A DNA stretch of 64,000 bases, from positions 434,001 to 498,000 of the forward strand of contig NZ_JACIBY010000001.1 in the NCBI RefSeq assembly GCF_014195535.1, read 5' to 3'. Origin of the DNA: Runella defluvii (lineage in GTDB: Bacteria > Bacteroidota > Bacteroidia > Cytophagales > Spirosomataceae). Both the position numbers and the translations under genes were made by a program. This document shows positions 9,296-17,374 of the stretch, one piece after another (position 1 is the first letter of the stretch; each line of letters opens with the position of its first letter). The notes beneath the pieces were generated by a model. The model worked only from the letters and a program-made list of their open reading frames with translations, did not search any database and was not told the DNA's origin.

Positions 9296-10554
9296 TAGCC
9301 GTACCAATCTCCCCACCATTTTTGCAGGCTTTTTCGAATTTCGTTTTCGCGGGCATTTTGGCCTGGTTCGTACAATTTTGTACCCTTCAATTCGTCGGGT
9401 AAGAAATCCAAAGGCGTAAAATTGCCTTCGTAATTGTGCGCGTATTTGTAGTTTTTGCCGTAGCCAATTTCTTTCATCAACTTGGTGGGTGCATTCCGCA
9501 GGTGCAACGGAACGGGCAAATGTGCCGTTTTTTCGGCCAATTCTAAGGCTTCGTTAATGGCCACATAACTGGCATTACTTTTGGGAGAAGTCGCCAAATA
9601 CACCACCACTTGAGACAAAATAATGCGTGATTCGGGGAAACCAATCGCTTTTACGGCATCTACGCAGGCATTGGCCATAATCATGGCTGTGGGGTTGGCA
9701 TTGCCGATGTCTTCCGAGGCCAAAATCAACATCCGTCGGGCAATAAATACAGGATCTTCACCCGCGTGAATCATGCGGGCCATCCAGTACAGCGCCGCGT
9801 TGGGGTCGCTTCCGCGCATCGACTTAATAAATGCCGAAATGATGTCGTAGTGCTGTTCGCCTGACTTGTCGTATCGGGCTAAATTTTGCTGTGCCACTTC
9901 CGTTACGGTATCGTCATTAATCACGATAGGGTTTTCGTAAAAATGCGCATTGACCACCAACTCCAACAAATTAAGCAACTTACGGCCGTCTCCCCCCGAC
10001 AAGCGAAGCAAGGCGTCGTAGGAATCAAATTGAATGGTTTTTGTTTTTAAAATTTCGTCTTTTTCGGCAGCTTGGTGCAGCATTTTGATGAGCTCATCTT
10101 GACCTAGCCCTTCTAAAATATAGACTTGACAACGCGACAACAACGCAGAGTTGATTTCAAAGGAAGGGTTTTCGGTGGTAGCGCCAATGAGCGTAATTTG
10201 GCCTTTTTCTACCGCCCCCAGCAAAGCGTCTTGCTGACTCTTGTTGTAGCGGTGAATTTCGTCAATAAAAACAATAGGAGGGAATAAGCCCGAGGGTCTT
10301 GCCAACACTTCGCGCAGCTCTTTCACCCCTGAACTAATGGCGCTAAGTGAGTGAAAAACCCGCTTGGTGGTTTCAGCAATAAGGAGCGCCAACGTTGTTT
10401 TACCGACCCCTGGAGGCCCCCACAAAATCATGGACGGAATAAGGTTGTTTTCTAGGGCTCGTTTGAGTGCGCCGTTGCGGCCTAAAAGTCGAGGTTGACC
10501 GATGAAATCCTCAAGGGTGCGCGGGCGCATACGTTCGGGTAGGGGTGCTGGCAT
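9292..10554 (-). CDS. rarA: replication-associated recombination protein RarA (MgsA)
   Basis: A 420-residue AAA+ ATPase of the clamp-loader-like RarA/Mgs1/WRNIP1 family, which acts at stalled replication forks with single-strand-binding protein. It has a Walker A at 46-53 (GPPGVGKT), Walker B/DExH at about residue 98 (FIDEIHRY), sensor 1 in GATTENPSFE, and an arginine-finger region (NSALLSRCQVY). The C-terminal MgsA tetramerisation part is present (MRGSDPNAALYWMARM; ASEDIGNANP). Length is as usual. A -7 promoter element TATTTTTG lies on the minus strand at 10582-10575, 21 bases ahead of the ATG. Confidence 0.95.
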   Translation of the reverse strand: MPAPLPERMRPRTLEDFIGQPRLLGRNGALKRALENNLIPSMILWGPPGVGKTTLALLIAETTKRVFHSLSAISSGVKELREVLARPSGLFPPIVFIDEIHRYNKSQQDALLGAVEKGQITLIGATTENPSFEINSALLSRCQVYILEGLGQDELIKMLHQAAEKDEILKTKTIQFDSYDALLRLSGGDGRKLLNLLELVVNAHFYENPIVINDDTVTEVAQQNLARYDKSGEQHYDIISAFIKSMRGSDPNAALYWMARMIHAGEDPVFIARRMLILASEDIGNANPTAMIMANACVDAVKAIGFPESRIILSQVVVYLATSPKSNASYVAINEALELAEKTAHLPVPLHLRNAPTKLMKEIGYGKNYKYAHNYEGNFTPLDFLPDELKGTKLYEPGQNARENEIRKSLQKWWGDWYGY

Positions 10555-10574
10555 GATTGCTGTTATTAGTGGGG

Positions 10575-10582
10575 CAAAAATA
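10575..10582 (-). promoter_or_regulatory. -7 promoter element for rarA
   Basis: TATTTTTG on the minus strand fits TAnnTTTG and lies 21 bases before the rarA start. No TTTG is found 19-21 bases further upstream, so only the -7 half is supported. Confidence 0.5.
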
Positions 10583-10646
10583 CAAACCTTTGAGCCTTTT
10601 CGCGCAGTTTTCCTTTTTTACTATTCCCAAAATACTTTCTTGAGCG

Positions 10647-10654
10647 TATCTTTG
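10647..10654 (+). promoter_or_regulatory. -7 promoter element for the GNAT gene
   Basis: TATCTTTG, a perfect TAnnTTTG, lies 22 bases before the ATG at 10677. A clear -33 TTTG at the usual distance is missing. Confidence 0.5.
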
Positions 10655-10676
10655 GAACTATAACATTCTACATTTT

Positions 10677-11195
10677 ATGGCGCATTTTCGTATTGCTACT
10701 ACCAACGATATTGAGACAATCGCTCACCTTCACGCGGCGAGTTGGAAAACAACCTACCGAGGTATGTTGTCGGACGACTACCTCGACAATCATGTAACGG
10801 CCGACCGAATTAAGGTCTGGACCGAACGAATTGAACAACCTGCCGAAAACCAACGCATTATTTTATGTGTGGATGACCAAGAGAGAGCTATGGGATTTGT
10901 GTGTGCTTATGGTAGCTCAACCGACCCTTTCGGTACATTCATAGATAACCTACACGCGGCGCCTGAGTTGAAAGGAAGAGGGGTTGGAAGAAAGTTGATG
11001 CGGAAAGTCTATGAGTGGAGCCTCGAAGTCTATCATCAGCCGAAGCTGTATCTCAAAGTGTTGGAAGACAATCTTCCTGCACGAGGTTTTTACGAGAAAG
11101 TAGGAGGAACTAATCAGGCGACTCTCACTGAGGTAATGCCCGGAGGAAGCACCGTAAAGGCTTGTCGATTTGTGTGGGATACCTTTGAATTTTAA
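10677..11195 (+). CDS. GNAT-family N-acetyltransferase
   Basis: A 172-residue protein with the GNAT acetyl-CoA fold: an N-terminal strand-helix (FRIATTNDIETIAHLHAAS), then the pyrophosphate-binding motif A (ELKGRGVGRKLMRK, fitting R/Q-x-x-G-x-G/A), then the motif B end (LPARGFYEKVGG). The 'HAASWKTTYRGMLSDDYL' start is common in acetyltransferases annotated near phosphinothricin or ribosomal-protein acetylases, but the acceptor cannot be told. It is a single gene between divergent rarA and a convergent sigma factor gene. Confidence 0.9.
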   Translation: MAHFRIATTNDIETIAHLHAASWKTTYRGMLSDDYLDNHVTADRIKVWTERIEQPAENQRIILCVDDQERAMGFVCAYGSSTDPFGTFIDNLHAAPELKGRGVGRKLMRKVYEWSLEVYHQPKLYLKVLEDNLPARGFYEKVGGTNQATLTEVMPGGSTVKACRFVWDTFEF

Positions 11196-11200
11196 CAGAT

Positions 11201-11229
11201 AAAAAAAAGCCCGCAACTCAGTTGCGGGC
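11201..11229 (-). terminator. rho-independent terminator of the sigma-factor gene
   Basis: A perfect 9-base-pair GC-rich stem (11209-11217/11221-11229, GCCCGCAAC with GTTGCGGGC) is followed, on the minus strand, by eight T at 11208-11201. The polarity fits termination of the minus-strand sigma-factor gene ending at 11263. Confidence 0.85.
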
Positions 11230-11262
11230 GTAAGATTAAGGTGTCGGAATAGTACTATGTTT

Positions 11263-11844
11263 TTAAACAATTACGTGCTCAGCCGATAATTGCTTCTTCA
11301 TGCTTGTCAATGCGCCAAAAACCAAGTTATACACCGACTGGATATTAATTTTCATGAAGTTTGAAATTTCTTCGTTGGTCATATTGACATAGAACTTCAA
11401 GAAAATGGCCTCGCGCTGACGGCGTGGAAGGCGCTCCATGGCTTCGTTGAGGTTACGGTTGGTTTGTAAATACTCTTCTTGAGCGATTACGTACGACTCC
11501 GCCGAAGCAGTGTAAAGGTGGTGGTACTCCAAAGGAATTTCTTCGCTGCTCGTATTTTTTTGTTGAGCGTTGAGATGGCGAACCAATTTACGTTTAATCG
11601 AAGCCATCAAATAATAACGAACTGATGTGGTGTCACCAAGCGTGTGACGGTGTTGCCAAAGTTCTACAAACAAATCGTGAATACAATCTTTAATCAAAGC
11701 TTTATCGACACTAAATTGCGTACAATAGTTGTACAAAAGCTGAACGTAACATTGATAAAGTTTTGCAAACGCTGCCTCGTCGTCTTGACGAAACTGATTC
11801 CAAAGAGTTACCTCTTCCTGAGTAGTTAGATGAAACCGGGGCAT
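11263..11844 (-). CDS. RNA polymerase sigma-70 factor, ECF type
   Basis: A 193-residue ECF-type sigma factor. Region 2 lies in the first half (FAKLYQCYVQLLYNYC, then IKDCIHDLFVELWQHR). The region 4 helix-turn-helix is in the second (AMERLPRRQREAIFLKFY followed by MTNEEISNFMKINIQSVYNLV). Bacteroidota carry many such factors, often for surface polysaccharide or stress regulons; no adjacent anti-sigma gene is seen here. An in-frame TTG at 11886 would add 14 residues, but the promoter (TTTG 11915-11912, 20-base spacer, TACATTTG 11891-11884, minus strand) implies an RNA start after it. The ATG at 11844 is therefore preferred. Confidence 0.9.
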   Translation of the reverse strand: MPRFHLTTQEEVTLWNQFRQDDEAAFAKLYQCYVQLLYNYCTQFSVDKALIKDCIHDLFVELWQHRHTLGDTTSVRYYLMASIKRKLVRHLNAQQKNTSSEEIPLEYHHLYTASAESYVIAQEEYLQTNRNLNEAMERLPRRQREAIFLKFYVNMTNEEISNFMKINIQSVYNLVFGALTSMKKQLSAEHVIV

Positions 11845-11883
11845 TTGGGTGGAGGGGTTTGGGGTTTTGAAACAATCACAGCC

Positions 11884-11915
11884 CAAATGTAATTTTCTTT
11901 ATATTAAGTTGCAAA
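11884..11915 (-). promoter_or_regulatory. Bacteroidota-type promoter for the sigma-factor gene
   Basis: On the minus strand TTTG (11915-11912) and TACATTTG (11891-11884) are spaced by exactly 20 bases. Transcription would begin near 11878, giving a leader of about 34 bases to the ATG at 11844. Confidence 0.7.
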
Positions 11916-11937
11916 ATAAAAAGTGTTTTTTTTACAT

Positions 11938-13584
11938 TTAATTTTCAGAATATAATTTGGCGAATTGAAATGTACTCCCGTCAAATAGTCCTAAATCACT
12001 CATTTTCAGAGAAGGAATTACAAGTAACCCCATAAACGATAATGTCATAAAAGGGGACGCAAGCGTAGAATTTAATGTTTGCTTAACAAAAGAATCGAGG
12101 GCGGTATATTGATTTGCGACCTCGTAGCCGTCTTTATCCGACATTAAACCTGCGATTGGCAGCGATAAAATATGACCACTTCCTTCGCCGTCCACGGCAC
12201 TGACGCCGCCTTGGGCTTCAATCACCAAATTGATGGCTTTGGCAAGGCTTTCGTCGTCGCAGCCCACCGCAATAATGTTGTGCGAATCGTGCGCCACCGA
12301 CGAGGCCAATGCGCCTTGCGTAAGTCCAAAATTTTTGATAAAACCGATGGCAACAGGGGCAGGCTGATAACGATTTATGACCGCGATTTTGAGGATATCG
12401 CGCTCGGTATCCGAAACAATATAACCCGCTTCGACGCGGGCGGGTACCTCAAGCAGGTTGGTGATTAATTGACCGTCGAGTGCTTCAATGACTCTCAAAG
12501 AAAGAAAAGTACTCGGAGCTGGAATGGCTAAGTCGGATGCTTGGCAAGGCTGACAATCAAATTGATTGACGATTGGACTGCGCAAATCAGGCAAGAGAGA
12601 CGTGCCACGGTCGGCTACCTTTTCGCCATTGATGTAAGTTTCGAGAACGGTAAAATCATGGAGGTTGTCCACGATGATAAAGTCCGCCGAATCGCCTTCT
12701 CGAAGCAACCCCACGGGCAGACGATAATGCAAGACAGGATTGACACAAGCCGCCCGCAAAACATCGAAAAGCTTGTAGCCCTTGGCCAAAGCGCGTTTCA
12801 CCAGTTGATTGATGTGGCCATCGACCAAATTATCAGGGTGCTTGTCGTCCGAGCAAAACATCAGTCGGGAAGAATACTGCGCCATCAGTGGAATAAGCGC
12901 TTCAAAATTCTTGGCGGCACTTCCTTCCCGAATCAAGACGTATTCGAGTCCAAGCTGGATTTTTTCAAATGCTTCTTCGTACGTAAAACACTCGTGGTCG
13001 GTGGTGATGCCCGTTTCAATGTACTTTTTGGCGGCCTCCCCCCGAAGCCCAGGTGCGTGACCGTCGATGGGTTTATTGAAGGCATTGGCCCACTGAATCT
13101 TCATCATTACTTCAGGGGCTTCGTTAAGCACCCCAGGAAAATTCATCATTTCGGCCAAATACCCAATTTCCTTTAATGCCAACAATTGCCGAACTTCTTT
13201 GACGGAGATAGTGGCGCCTGCGGTTTCAAAAGTGGTCGCAGGTACGCACGACGGCGCACCAAAGCAAAACTTAAAGGGCACTCTTCGGCTATCTTCAATC
13301 ATGTATTCGACGCCTTTTACGCCCAATACATTCCCAATTTCGTGCGGATCTGATACTGTCCCGACAGTCCCATGAACAACCGACAGCCGTGCAAACTGAG
13401 CGGGTGTTAGCATCGAACTTTCGATATGGACGTGGGCATCAATAAAACCAGGTAGTACATAGGGAGCACCTACTCGTTCTCCTCCAAGAATAGAAATGTT
13501 GACGATGCGGGTGTCTTCAACGTCGATTTCGGCATAAGAAATAATGTGATCAAACACATTGAGGAGGTTGGCAGTAAATCGCAT
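11938..13584 (-). CDS. ade: adenine deaminase
   Basis: A 548-residue amidohydrolase-superfamily enzyme that converts adenine to hypoxanthine and ammonia in purine salvage. Family markers are PGFIDAHVHIESSML (HxH metal ligands near residue 50), GTVGTVSDPHEIGNV, DGHAPGL, and FCSDDKHPDNLVDGHI (the catalytic Asp region). The C-terminal ade domain includes VAHDSHNIIAVGCDD and LPIAGLMSD. Length fits the family. The gene is alone on its transcript; a divergent gene for a small membrane protein starts about 140 bases away. Confidence 0.96.
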   Translation of the reverse strand: MRFTANLLNVFDHIISYAEIDVEDTRIVNISILGGERVGAPYVLPGFIDAHVHIESSMLTPAQFARLSVVHGTVGTVSDPHEIGNVLGVKGVEYMIEDSRRVPFKFCFGAPSCVPATTFETAGATISVKEVRQLLALKEIGYLAEMMNFPGVLNEAPEVMMKIQWANAFNKPIDGHAPGLRGEAAKKYIETGITTDHECFTYEEAFEKIQLGLEYVLIREGSAAKNFEALIPLMAQYSSRLMFCSDDKHPDNLVDGHINQLVKRALAKGYKLFDVLRAACVNPVLHYRLPVGLLREGDSADFIIVDNLHDFTVLETYINGEKVADRGTSLLPDLRSPIVNQFDCQPCQASDLAIPAPSTFLSLRVIEALDGQLITNLLEVPARVEAGYIVSDTERDILKIAVINRYQPAPVAIGFIKNFGLTQGALASSVAHDSHNIIAVGCDDESLAKAINLVIEAQGGVSAVDGEGSGHILSLPIAGLMSDKDGYEVANQYTALDSFVKQTLNSTLASPFMTLSFMGLLVIPSLKMSDLGLFDGSTFQFAKLYSEN

Positions 13585-13721
13585 GGGGCTTGTAAAGGTT
13601 AATGGTTTGGTTAAAGGGAGAAACGACGATTTTGTGATTTGTGCCAGAAACTCCTAACTTTTCGCCAAAGAGTGCTAAAATTAGATTTTTCATTAAAAGA
13701 AATCAAATTTTTGACAATTTC

Positions 13722-14057
13722 ATGCTAAAACGACTGCGTTTACCCATGATTTCGGTGCATGTCCCCTTCCTTTGGGTAGGTGGACTGACATTTTTTCCGT
13801 GGGTCTTTTTTAAGAAACAAAATCCTCCTGCGTGGCTTATTAACCACGAGCGGATTCACCTGCGGCAACAGGCGGAGACGGGGCTGCTTCTGTTTTATGT
13901 TTGGTATCTTTTGGAATTCTTGGTGCGCCTTATCGTATATCGGCACCGCTATCGAGCCTATCGAAACATTTGTTTTGAACGCGAGGCGTATGCCAATGAC
14001 CAAAATTTGAGTTACCTCACTACCCGAAAACCGTGGGCATTTTGGAAGTATTTGTAA
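13722..14057 (+). CDS. small membrane protein with an HExxH zinc-protease motif
   Basis: From the ATG at 13722 this is 111 residues; an in-frame GTG at 13641 would add 27 residues without known motifs. It contains a first hydrophobic segment (about 15-30), an HERIH zinc-binding motif at 42-46 inside WLINHERIHLRQQAE, a second hydrophobic helix (about 54-73), and an acidic FEREAYAND segment (Glu 86, Glu 88) that could supply a third zinc ligand, as in minigluzincins. Similar short proteins occur in Bacteroidota without assigned function. It looks like a minimal membrane-embedded metallopeptidase, but activity is unproven. The promoter of the next gene begins inside its last codons. Confidence 0.7.
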   Translation: MLKRLRLPMISVHVPFLWVGGLTFFPWVFFKKQNPPAWLINHERIHLRQQAETGLLLFYVWYLLEFLVRLIVYRHRYRAYRNICFEREAYANDQNLSYLTTRKPWAFWKYL

Positions 14058-14071
14058 AAAAGTTACTTTTG
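14041..14071 (+). promoter_or_regulatory. promoter for the NAD(P)-binding protein gene, inside the end of the preceding gene
   Basis: TTTG at 14041-14044 and TACTTTTG at 14064-14071 are separated by 19 bases. The RNA would start near 14078, just before the structured leader, leaving about 120 untranslated bases, far longer than the 20-60 base leaders seen elsewhere in this window. Confidence 0.65.
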
Positions 14072-14084
14072 TCTCATTCAAATC

Positions 14085-14190
14085 TCTTTGTAAAAATACG
14101 CGAAACTTGGGTGGCTTCTGAGTATTACCATCCTGCTCAGTCGATGAAATAACGACTGATGCTTCTCTTATTTTTCAATTTTTACAAAGA
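14085..14190 (+). ncRNA. candidate structured 5' leader (cis-regulatory RNA), class unknown
   Basis: A perfect 13-base-pair closing stem (14085-14097 with 14178-14190) encloses two internal hairpins: 14109-14114/14128-14133 (GGGTGG with CCATCC, one G-U) and 14135-14143/14153-14162 (9 pairs with one bulge). This is a multi-branch junction as in riboswitches. It begins at the predicted transcript start and ends 6 bases before the ATG at 14197, so the closing stem could control access to the start codon. I do not recognise a known riboswitch class; an A/T-rich closing stem by chance is possible. Confidence 0.45.
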
Positions 14191-14196
14191 CTTTTT

Positions 14197-14853
14197 ATGA
14201 ATTCTTCCCCAATTATTGCCGTGATAGGCGGCACAGGTAAATCAGGCGCTTATTTAGTGAAAGAATTGCTTCGACAAGGCTTTCGTTTGAAGTTATTGAT
14301 TCGTGATGCTTCTTCGCGAGACTTACCTTTGTTTTATAACCATCCTGCTGTTGAAATTTTGGAGGGCAATATCCGAGATTATGAAGTCGTGCGTCGGTTG
14401 ATGCAAGGCTGCGACGCGGTGATAAGTACGTTGGGTTTGGGTATCCCTAACAGTGAACCTACAATCTTTAGTCAATCTACACAAAACATACTTAGAGCGA
14501 TGAACGAGTGTAACATCGAACGGTATATTGTGACGACAGGATTGAACGTAGATACGCCTTTTGACAAAAAAAGCGCTAAAACGCAGTTCTCAACTGAATG
14601 GATGAAAACCAATTTTCCGATTTCTACCGCCGATAAACAACGAGAATATGAACTTTTGAGCAGCAGCGAAGCGCAGTGGACATTGGTTCGGCTTCCACTT
14701 ATCGAGCTGACGGATAGTCGAAAAAAGGTGTTAATAAGTACAGAAGACATGCTGGGTGAAAGAATTAGCGCAACCGATTTGGCGTGTTTTCTAATAACTC
14801 AACTCAGTGACCGTACATATTGGCAAAAAGCGCCGTTTATTGGCTCAGTATGA
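14197..14853 (+). CDS. NAD(P)-binding atypical SDR / NmrA-like protein
   Basis: A 218-residue Rossmann-fold protein. The N-terminal dinucleotide motif is AVIGGTGKSGAYLV (GGTGxxG), followed by DAVISTLGLG at the end of strand 4. It belongs with NAD(P)H-binding (NmrA/atypical SDR) proteins, which either reduce small metabolites or sense NADPH. There is no classical YxxxK pair at the expected site, which favours a binding or sensor role or an atypical reductase. A promoter and a long, structured leader precede it. The DUF5916 gene follows after about 41 bases with its own -7 element. Confidence 0.82.
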   Translation: MNSSPIIAVIGGTGKSGAYLVKELLRQGFRLKLLIRDASSRDLPLFYNHPAVEILEGNIRDYEVVRRLMQGCDAVISTLGLGIPNSEPTIFSQSTQNILRAMNECNIERYIVTTGLNVDTPFDKKSAKTQFSTEWMKTNFPISTADKQREYELLSSSEAQWTLVRLPLIELTDSRKKVLISTEDMLGERISATDLACFLITQLSDRTYWQKAPFIGSV

Positions 14854-14854
14854 G

Positions 14855-14862
14855 TAGTTTTG
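14855..14862 (+). promoter_or_regulatory. -7 promoter element for the DUF5916 gene
   Basis: TAGTTTTG (TAnnTTTG) begins just after the stop of the preceding gene and 32 bases before the ATG at 14895. No good -33 TTTG is seen at 19-21 bases. Confidence 0.45.
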
Positions 14863-14894
14863 TGGCTTGTTAACCTAAACTGTTTTGCGTATCG

Positions 14895-17129
14895 ATGAGA
14901 CTTTTACTGTTGTTGTGTTTGCCCCTTTTTGCTTTTGCCCAAACGGCGCCGCCTTATCAAGTCAAGTTTACGACGGAAAAAATAAAAATTGACGGTGTGC
15001 TTGACGAACAGACCTGGGCGGCTATTCCTACGATTGGTACGTTTTGGCAGTATTTCCCCGCCGATACGCTCAAGGCTGTTTACAAAACCGAAGTGAAATT
15101 GACCTTTGATGACAAAAACATCTACGTCAGTGCCAAATGCCACGCGCAACATAAAAACTACGTGGTTTTGTCGTATCGTCGGGATTATCGGGCAGGCAGC
15201 AACGACAACGTGAGTTTTATCTTCGATACGTTCAACGACCGCACCAATGCCTTTCTGTTTGGTACCAATCCTTTGGGCGTCATGCGGGAGGCATTGCTGT
15301 ACAATGGAGCTACCGACAATACATTCTTCAGTGAGTTTTGGGACAATAAATGGACGGCCGAGTCAAAAATTTACGACAACTATTGGACCACTGAAGTAGC
15401 CATTCCGTTTACAACCCTGCGTTTTAAAGAAGGAACTACCCAGTGGTTGTTTAAAAGCTACCGTTTTGATACCCAAATCAATGAACAAAGTACGGTAGTT
15501 CAAATACCCCAAAATCAATTGATTATGAATTTGGGGTATTCCATTCCCATTGTTTTTGAAAAACCACTGCGTAAAACGGGGGCGAACATTTCGTTGATTC
15601 CGTACATTGCGACGGGCAATTCACAAGATTTTGTCAATCGCAATAACCCCAACAACGGCACGCGTTTCAACGTAGGCGGGGATGCTAAAATCGCCGTGAC
15701 GTCGGGACTAAATTTGGACTTGACTGTTAATCCTGACTTTTCCAATGTTGAAGCCGACCGCCAGATCATTAACCTTACTCGTTTTGACATAAACCTTCCC
15801 GAGCAGCGTCAGTTTTTTCTCGAAAATTCCGACTTGTTTTCGGGCTTTGGCAGCTACGTTATCAATCCGTTTTTGCCTCCTCAAGGCAATTTGGGCGGTG
15901 CAGGAAACCAAATTTTAAGTCCCTTTTTCTCCCGTCAAATTGGTATTGCCAAAGATTCGACCACAGGATTGGGCGTACCGAATCGCATTGTATATGGAGC
16001 GCGATTGAGTGGTAAGTTGGATGATAACTGGCGCATAGGTTTGTTGAATGCCCAAACAGCGGACGACGAGTTTAAAGGGATTTCGGGCGCTAATTTTGCC
16101 GTGGCGTCGGTGCAGCGGAAGGTGTTTAGTCGCTCTAACATTGCGGCGATTTTTGTCAATAAACAAACCTTACATCCCGAAATGGGTCGGAATTTGTCAA
16201 GTTTCAACCGTGTGGGAGGGTTGGAGTATAATTTTACTTCGCGAGACAGCCGTTGGCAAGGCAAAGCGTATTATCACCAGTCATTCAGCGAAAACAAACA
16301 AAAAGATGCGTTTGCAAACGGTTTTTCGTTGATGTACAGCGTCCTGAAATACACGTTTCGTTGGGCACACGATTGGGTAGGAAAAGGCTACGACGCCGAA
16401 GTGGGCTTTGTGCCACGCAAGGACTTTTTGCGTATCAATCCAACGCTCGGATTTTCGTTTTATCCCCGAACGCGCTTGGTCAATCGGTACAGCGTAGGAG
16501 TAGCGTTGGAGCAATATTCGATGCCTAATGTGGGTGTCACCGACCTTACAGCGGGGCCATTTTTGTCGATGTCGTTTCAGAGTTCAGCACGAATGCTCTT
16601 ATCGTTGAACCAAAACTATACCTACCTATTCTCGGATTTTGATGCTTTACGAAGCAACGGTAAATTGCCATCACTGAAGCAGGGAGGAAGTTATACGTAC
16701 TACAATGCGTCGTTGAATTACTTCTCTGACCAGCGCAAAAAATGGTGGTTGTTTGCGCAGCCGCTCGTTGGGCAGTATTATGATGGAACAATTGTGAGTT
16801 TAGCGGGTTCTATTAACTACCGTTACCAACCTTATATCGCGTTGGCAATGAATTTTACGTACAACCGCATCAACCTCCCGATTGGTGACAACAATGTGTT
16901 TTTGTTGGGGCCGCGGTTAGACTGGACGTTTTCAAAAAAAGTGTTTTTGACGACCTTTTTACAATACAACAGTCAGTTTGAGAACATGAACGTCAACACT
17001 CGTTTTCAATGGCGTTTTGCGCCCGTATCGGATTTCTTTTTGGTGTATATCGACAATTATAATACAGCCAATGGCCAATCAAGAAACCGTTCTATTCAGG
17101 CAAAATTGACCTATTGGTTCAATTTGTAG
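14895..17129 (+). CDS. DUF5916 protein with N-terminal family 9 carbohydrate-binding-like domain
   Basis: A 744-residue exported protein. It has a signal peptide (LLLLCLPLFAFAQ) and then a CBM9-like domain (KIDGVLDEQTWAAIPTIG through VAIPFTTLRF, about residues 25-210). A long DUF5916 region follows that looks like an outer-membrane beta-barrel: LDLTVNPDFSNVEADRQ, LPEQRQFFLENSDLF and many aromatic-rich strands, ending in LTYWFNL with a terminal hydrophobic residue as in barrel proteins. The family is common in Bacteroidota, often near protease or carbohydrate-use genes; its role is not established. Neighbours give no clear pathway link. Confidence 0.88.
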   Translation: MRLLLLLCLPLFAFAQTAPPYQVKFTTEKIKIDGVLDEQTWAAIPTIGTFWQYFPADTLKAVYKTEVKLTFDDKNIYVSAKCHAQHKNYVVLSYRRDYRAGSNDNVSFIFDTFNDRTNAFLFGTNPLGVMREALLYNGATDNTFFSEFWDNKWTAESKIYDNYWTTEVAIPFTTLRFKEGTTQWLFKSYRFDTQINEQSTVVQIPQNQLIMNLGYSIPIVFEKPLRKTGANISLIPYIATGNSQDFVNRNNPNNGTRFNVGGDAKIAVTSGLNLDLTVNPDFSNVEADRQIINLTRFDINLPEQRQFFLENSDLFSGFGSYVINPFLPPQGNLGGAGNQILSPFFSRQIGIAKDSTTGLGVPNRIVYGARLSGKLDDNWRIGLLNAQTADDEFKGISGANFAVASVQRKVFSRSNIAAIFVNKQTLHPEMGRNLSSFNRVGGLEYNFTSRDSRWQGKAYYHQSFSENKQKDAFANGFSLMYSVLKYTFRWAHDWVGKGYDAEVGFVPRKDFLRINPTLGFSFYPRTRLVNRYSVGVALEQYSMPNVGVTDLTAGPFLSMSFQSSARMLLSLNQNYTYLFSDFDALRSNGKLPSLKQGGSYTYYNASLNYFSDQRKKWWLFAQPLVGQYYDGTIVSLAGSINYRYQPYIALAMNFTYNRINLPIGDNNVFLLGPRLDWTFSKKVFLTTFLQYNSQFENMNVNTRFQWRFAPVSDFFLVYIDNYNTANGQSRNRSIQAKLTYWFNL

Positions 17130-17133
17130 TGTT

Positions 17134-17222
17134 AACACATAGGGCACAGTAGAATAAACACATAGAAAATAGAGAGAACAGCTTTGTTTGCTATGTGATA
17201 AATCTATGTGAGCTATGTGGTT
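17134..17222. repeat. imperfect inverted repeat with CACATAG/CTATGTG words
   Basis: Left arm 17134-17165 and right arm 17191-17222 are imperfect inverted copies of about 32 bases built from repeated CACATAG / CTATGTG words, with a 25-base centre. It lies between DUF5916 and lepA on the same strand. Similar CTATGTG-rich elements are scattered in Cytophagales intergenic regions, so it is probably a dispersed, non-coding repeat that may also act as a terminator. Confidence 0.55.
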
Positions 17223-17323
17223 ATCTAGTGATTTTATGACCAGAAAATAAGCTGAAAGCCCTGTGAAAGAAGACTATCGTTAAACAATCCCCTCTAACCC
17301 GCTGTTATTCGGCGAATCTAACG

Positions 17324-17331
17324 TAATTTTG
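17324..17331 (+). promoter_or_regulatory. -7 promoter element for lepA
   Basis: TAATTTTG fits TAnnTTTG and lies 43 bases before the lepA ATG. The -33 region has no exact TTTG. Confidence 0.45.
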
Positions 17332-17374
17332 CAAACCAATTGTCTATTGGTGAGCTAGTATAACGACTTTTTGA

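Noticed and set aside
12541-13176. 211-codon plus-strand open frame
   Set aside because: It is wholly antisense to the clear adenine deaminase gene and has no family features; it is a shadow of ade codon usage.
14101-14165. Possible TPP (THI) riboswitch, from a CTGAG-like word
   Set aside because: The ordered THI-box words are not present; only the short CTGAG is shared.
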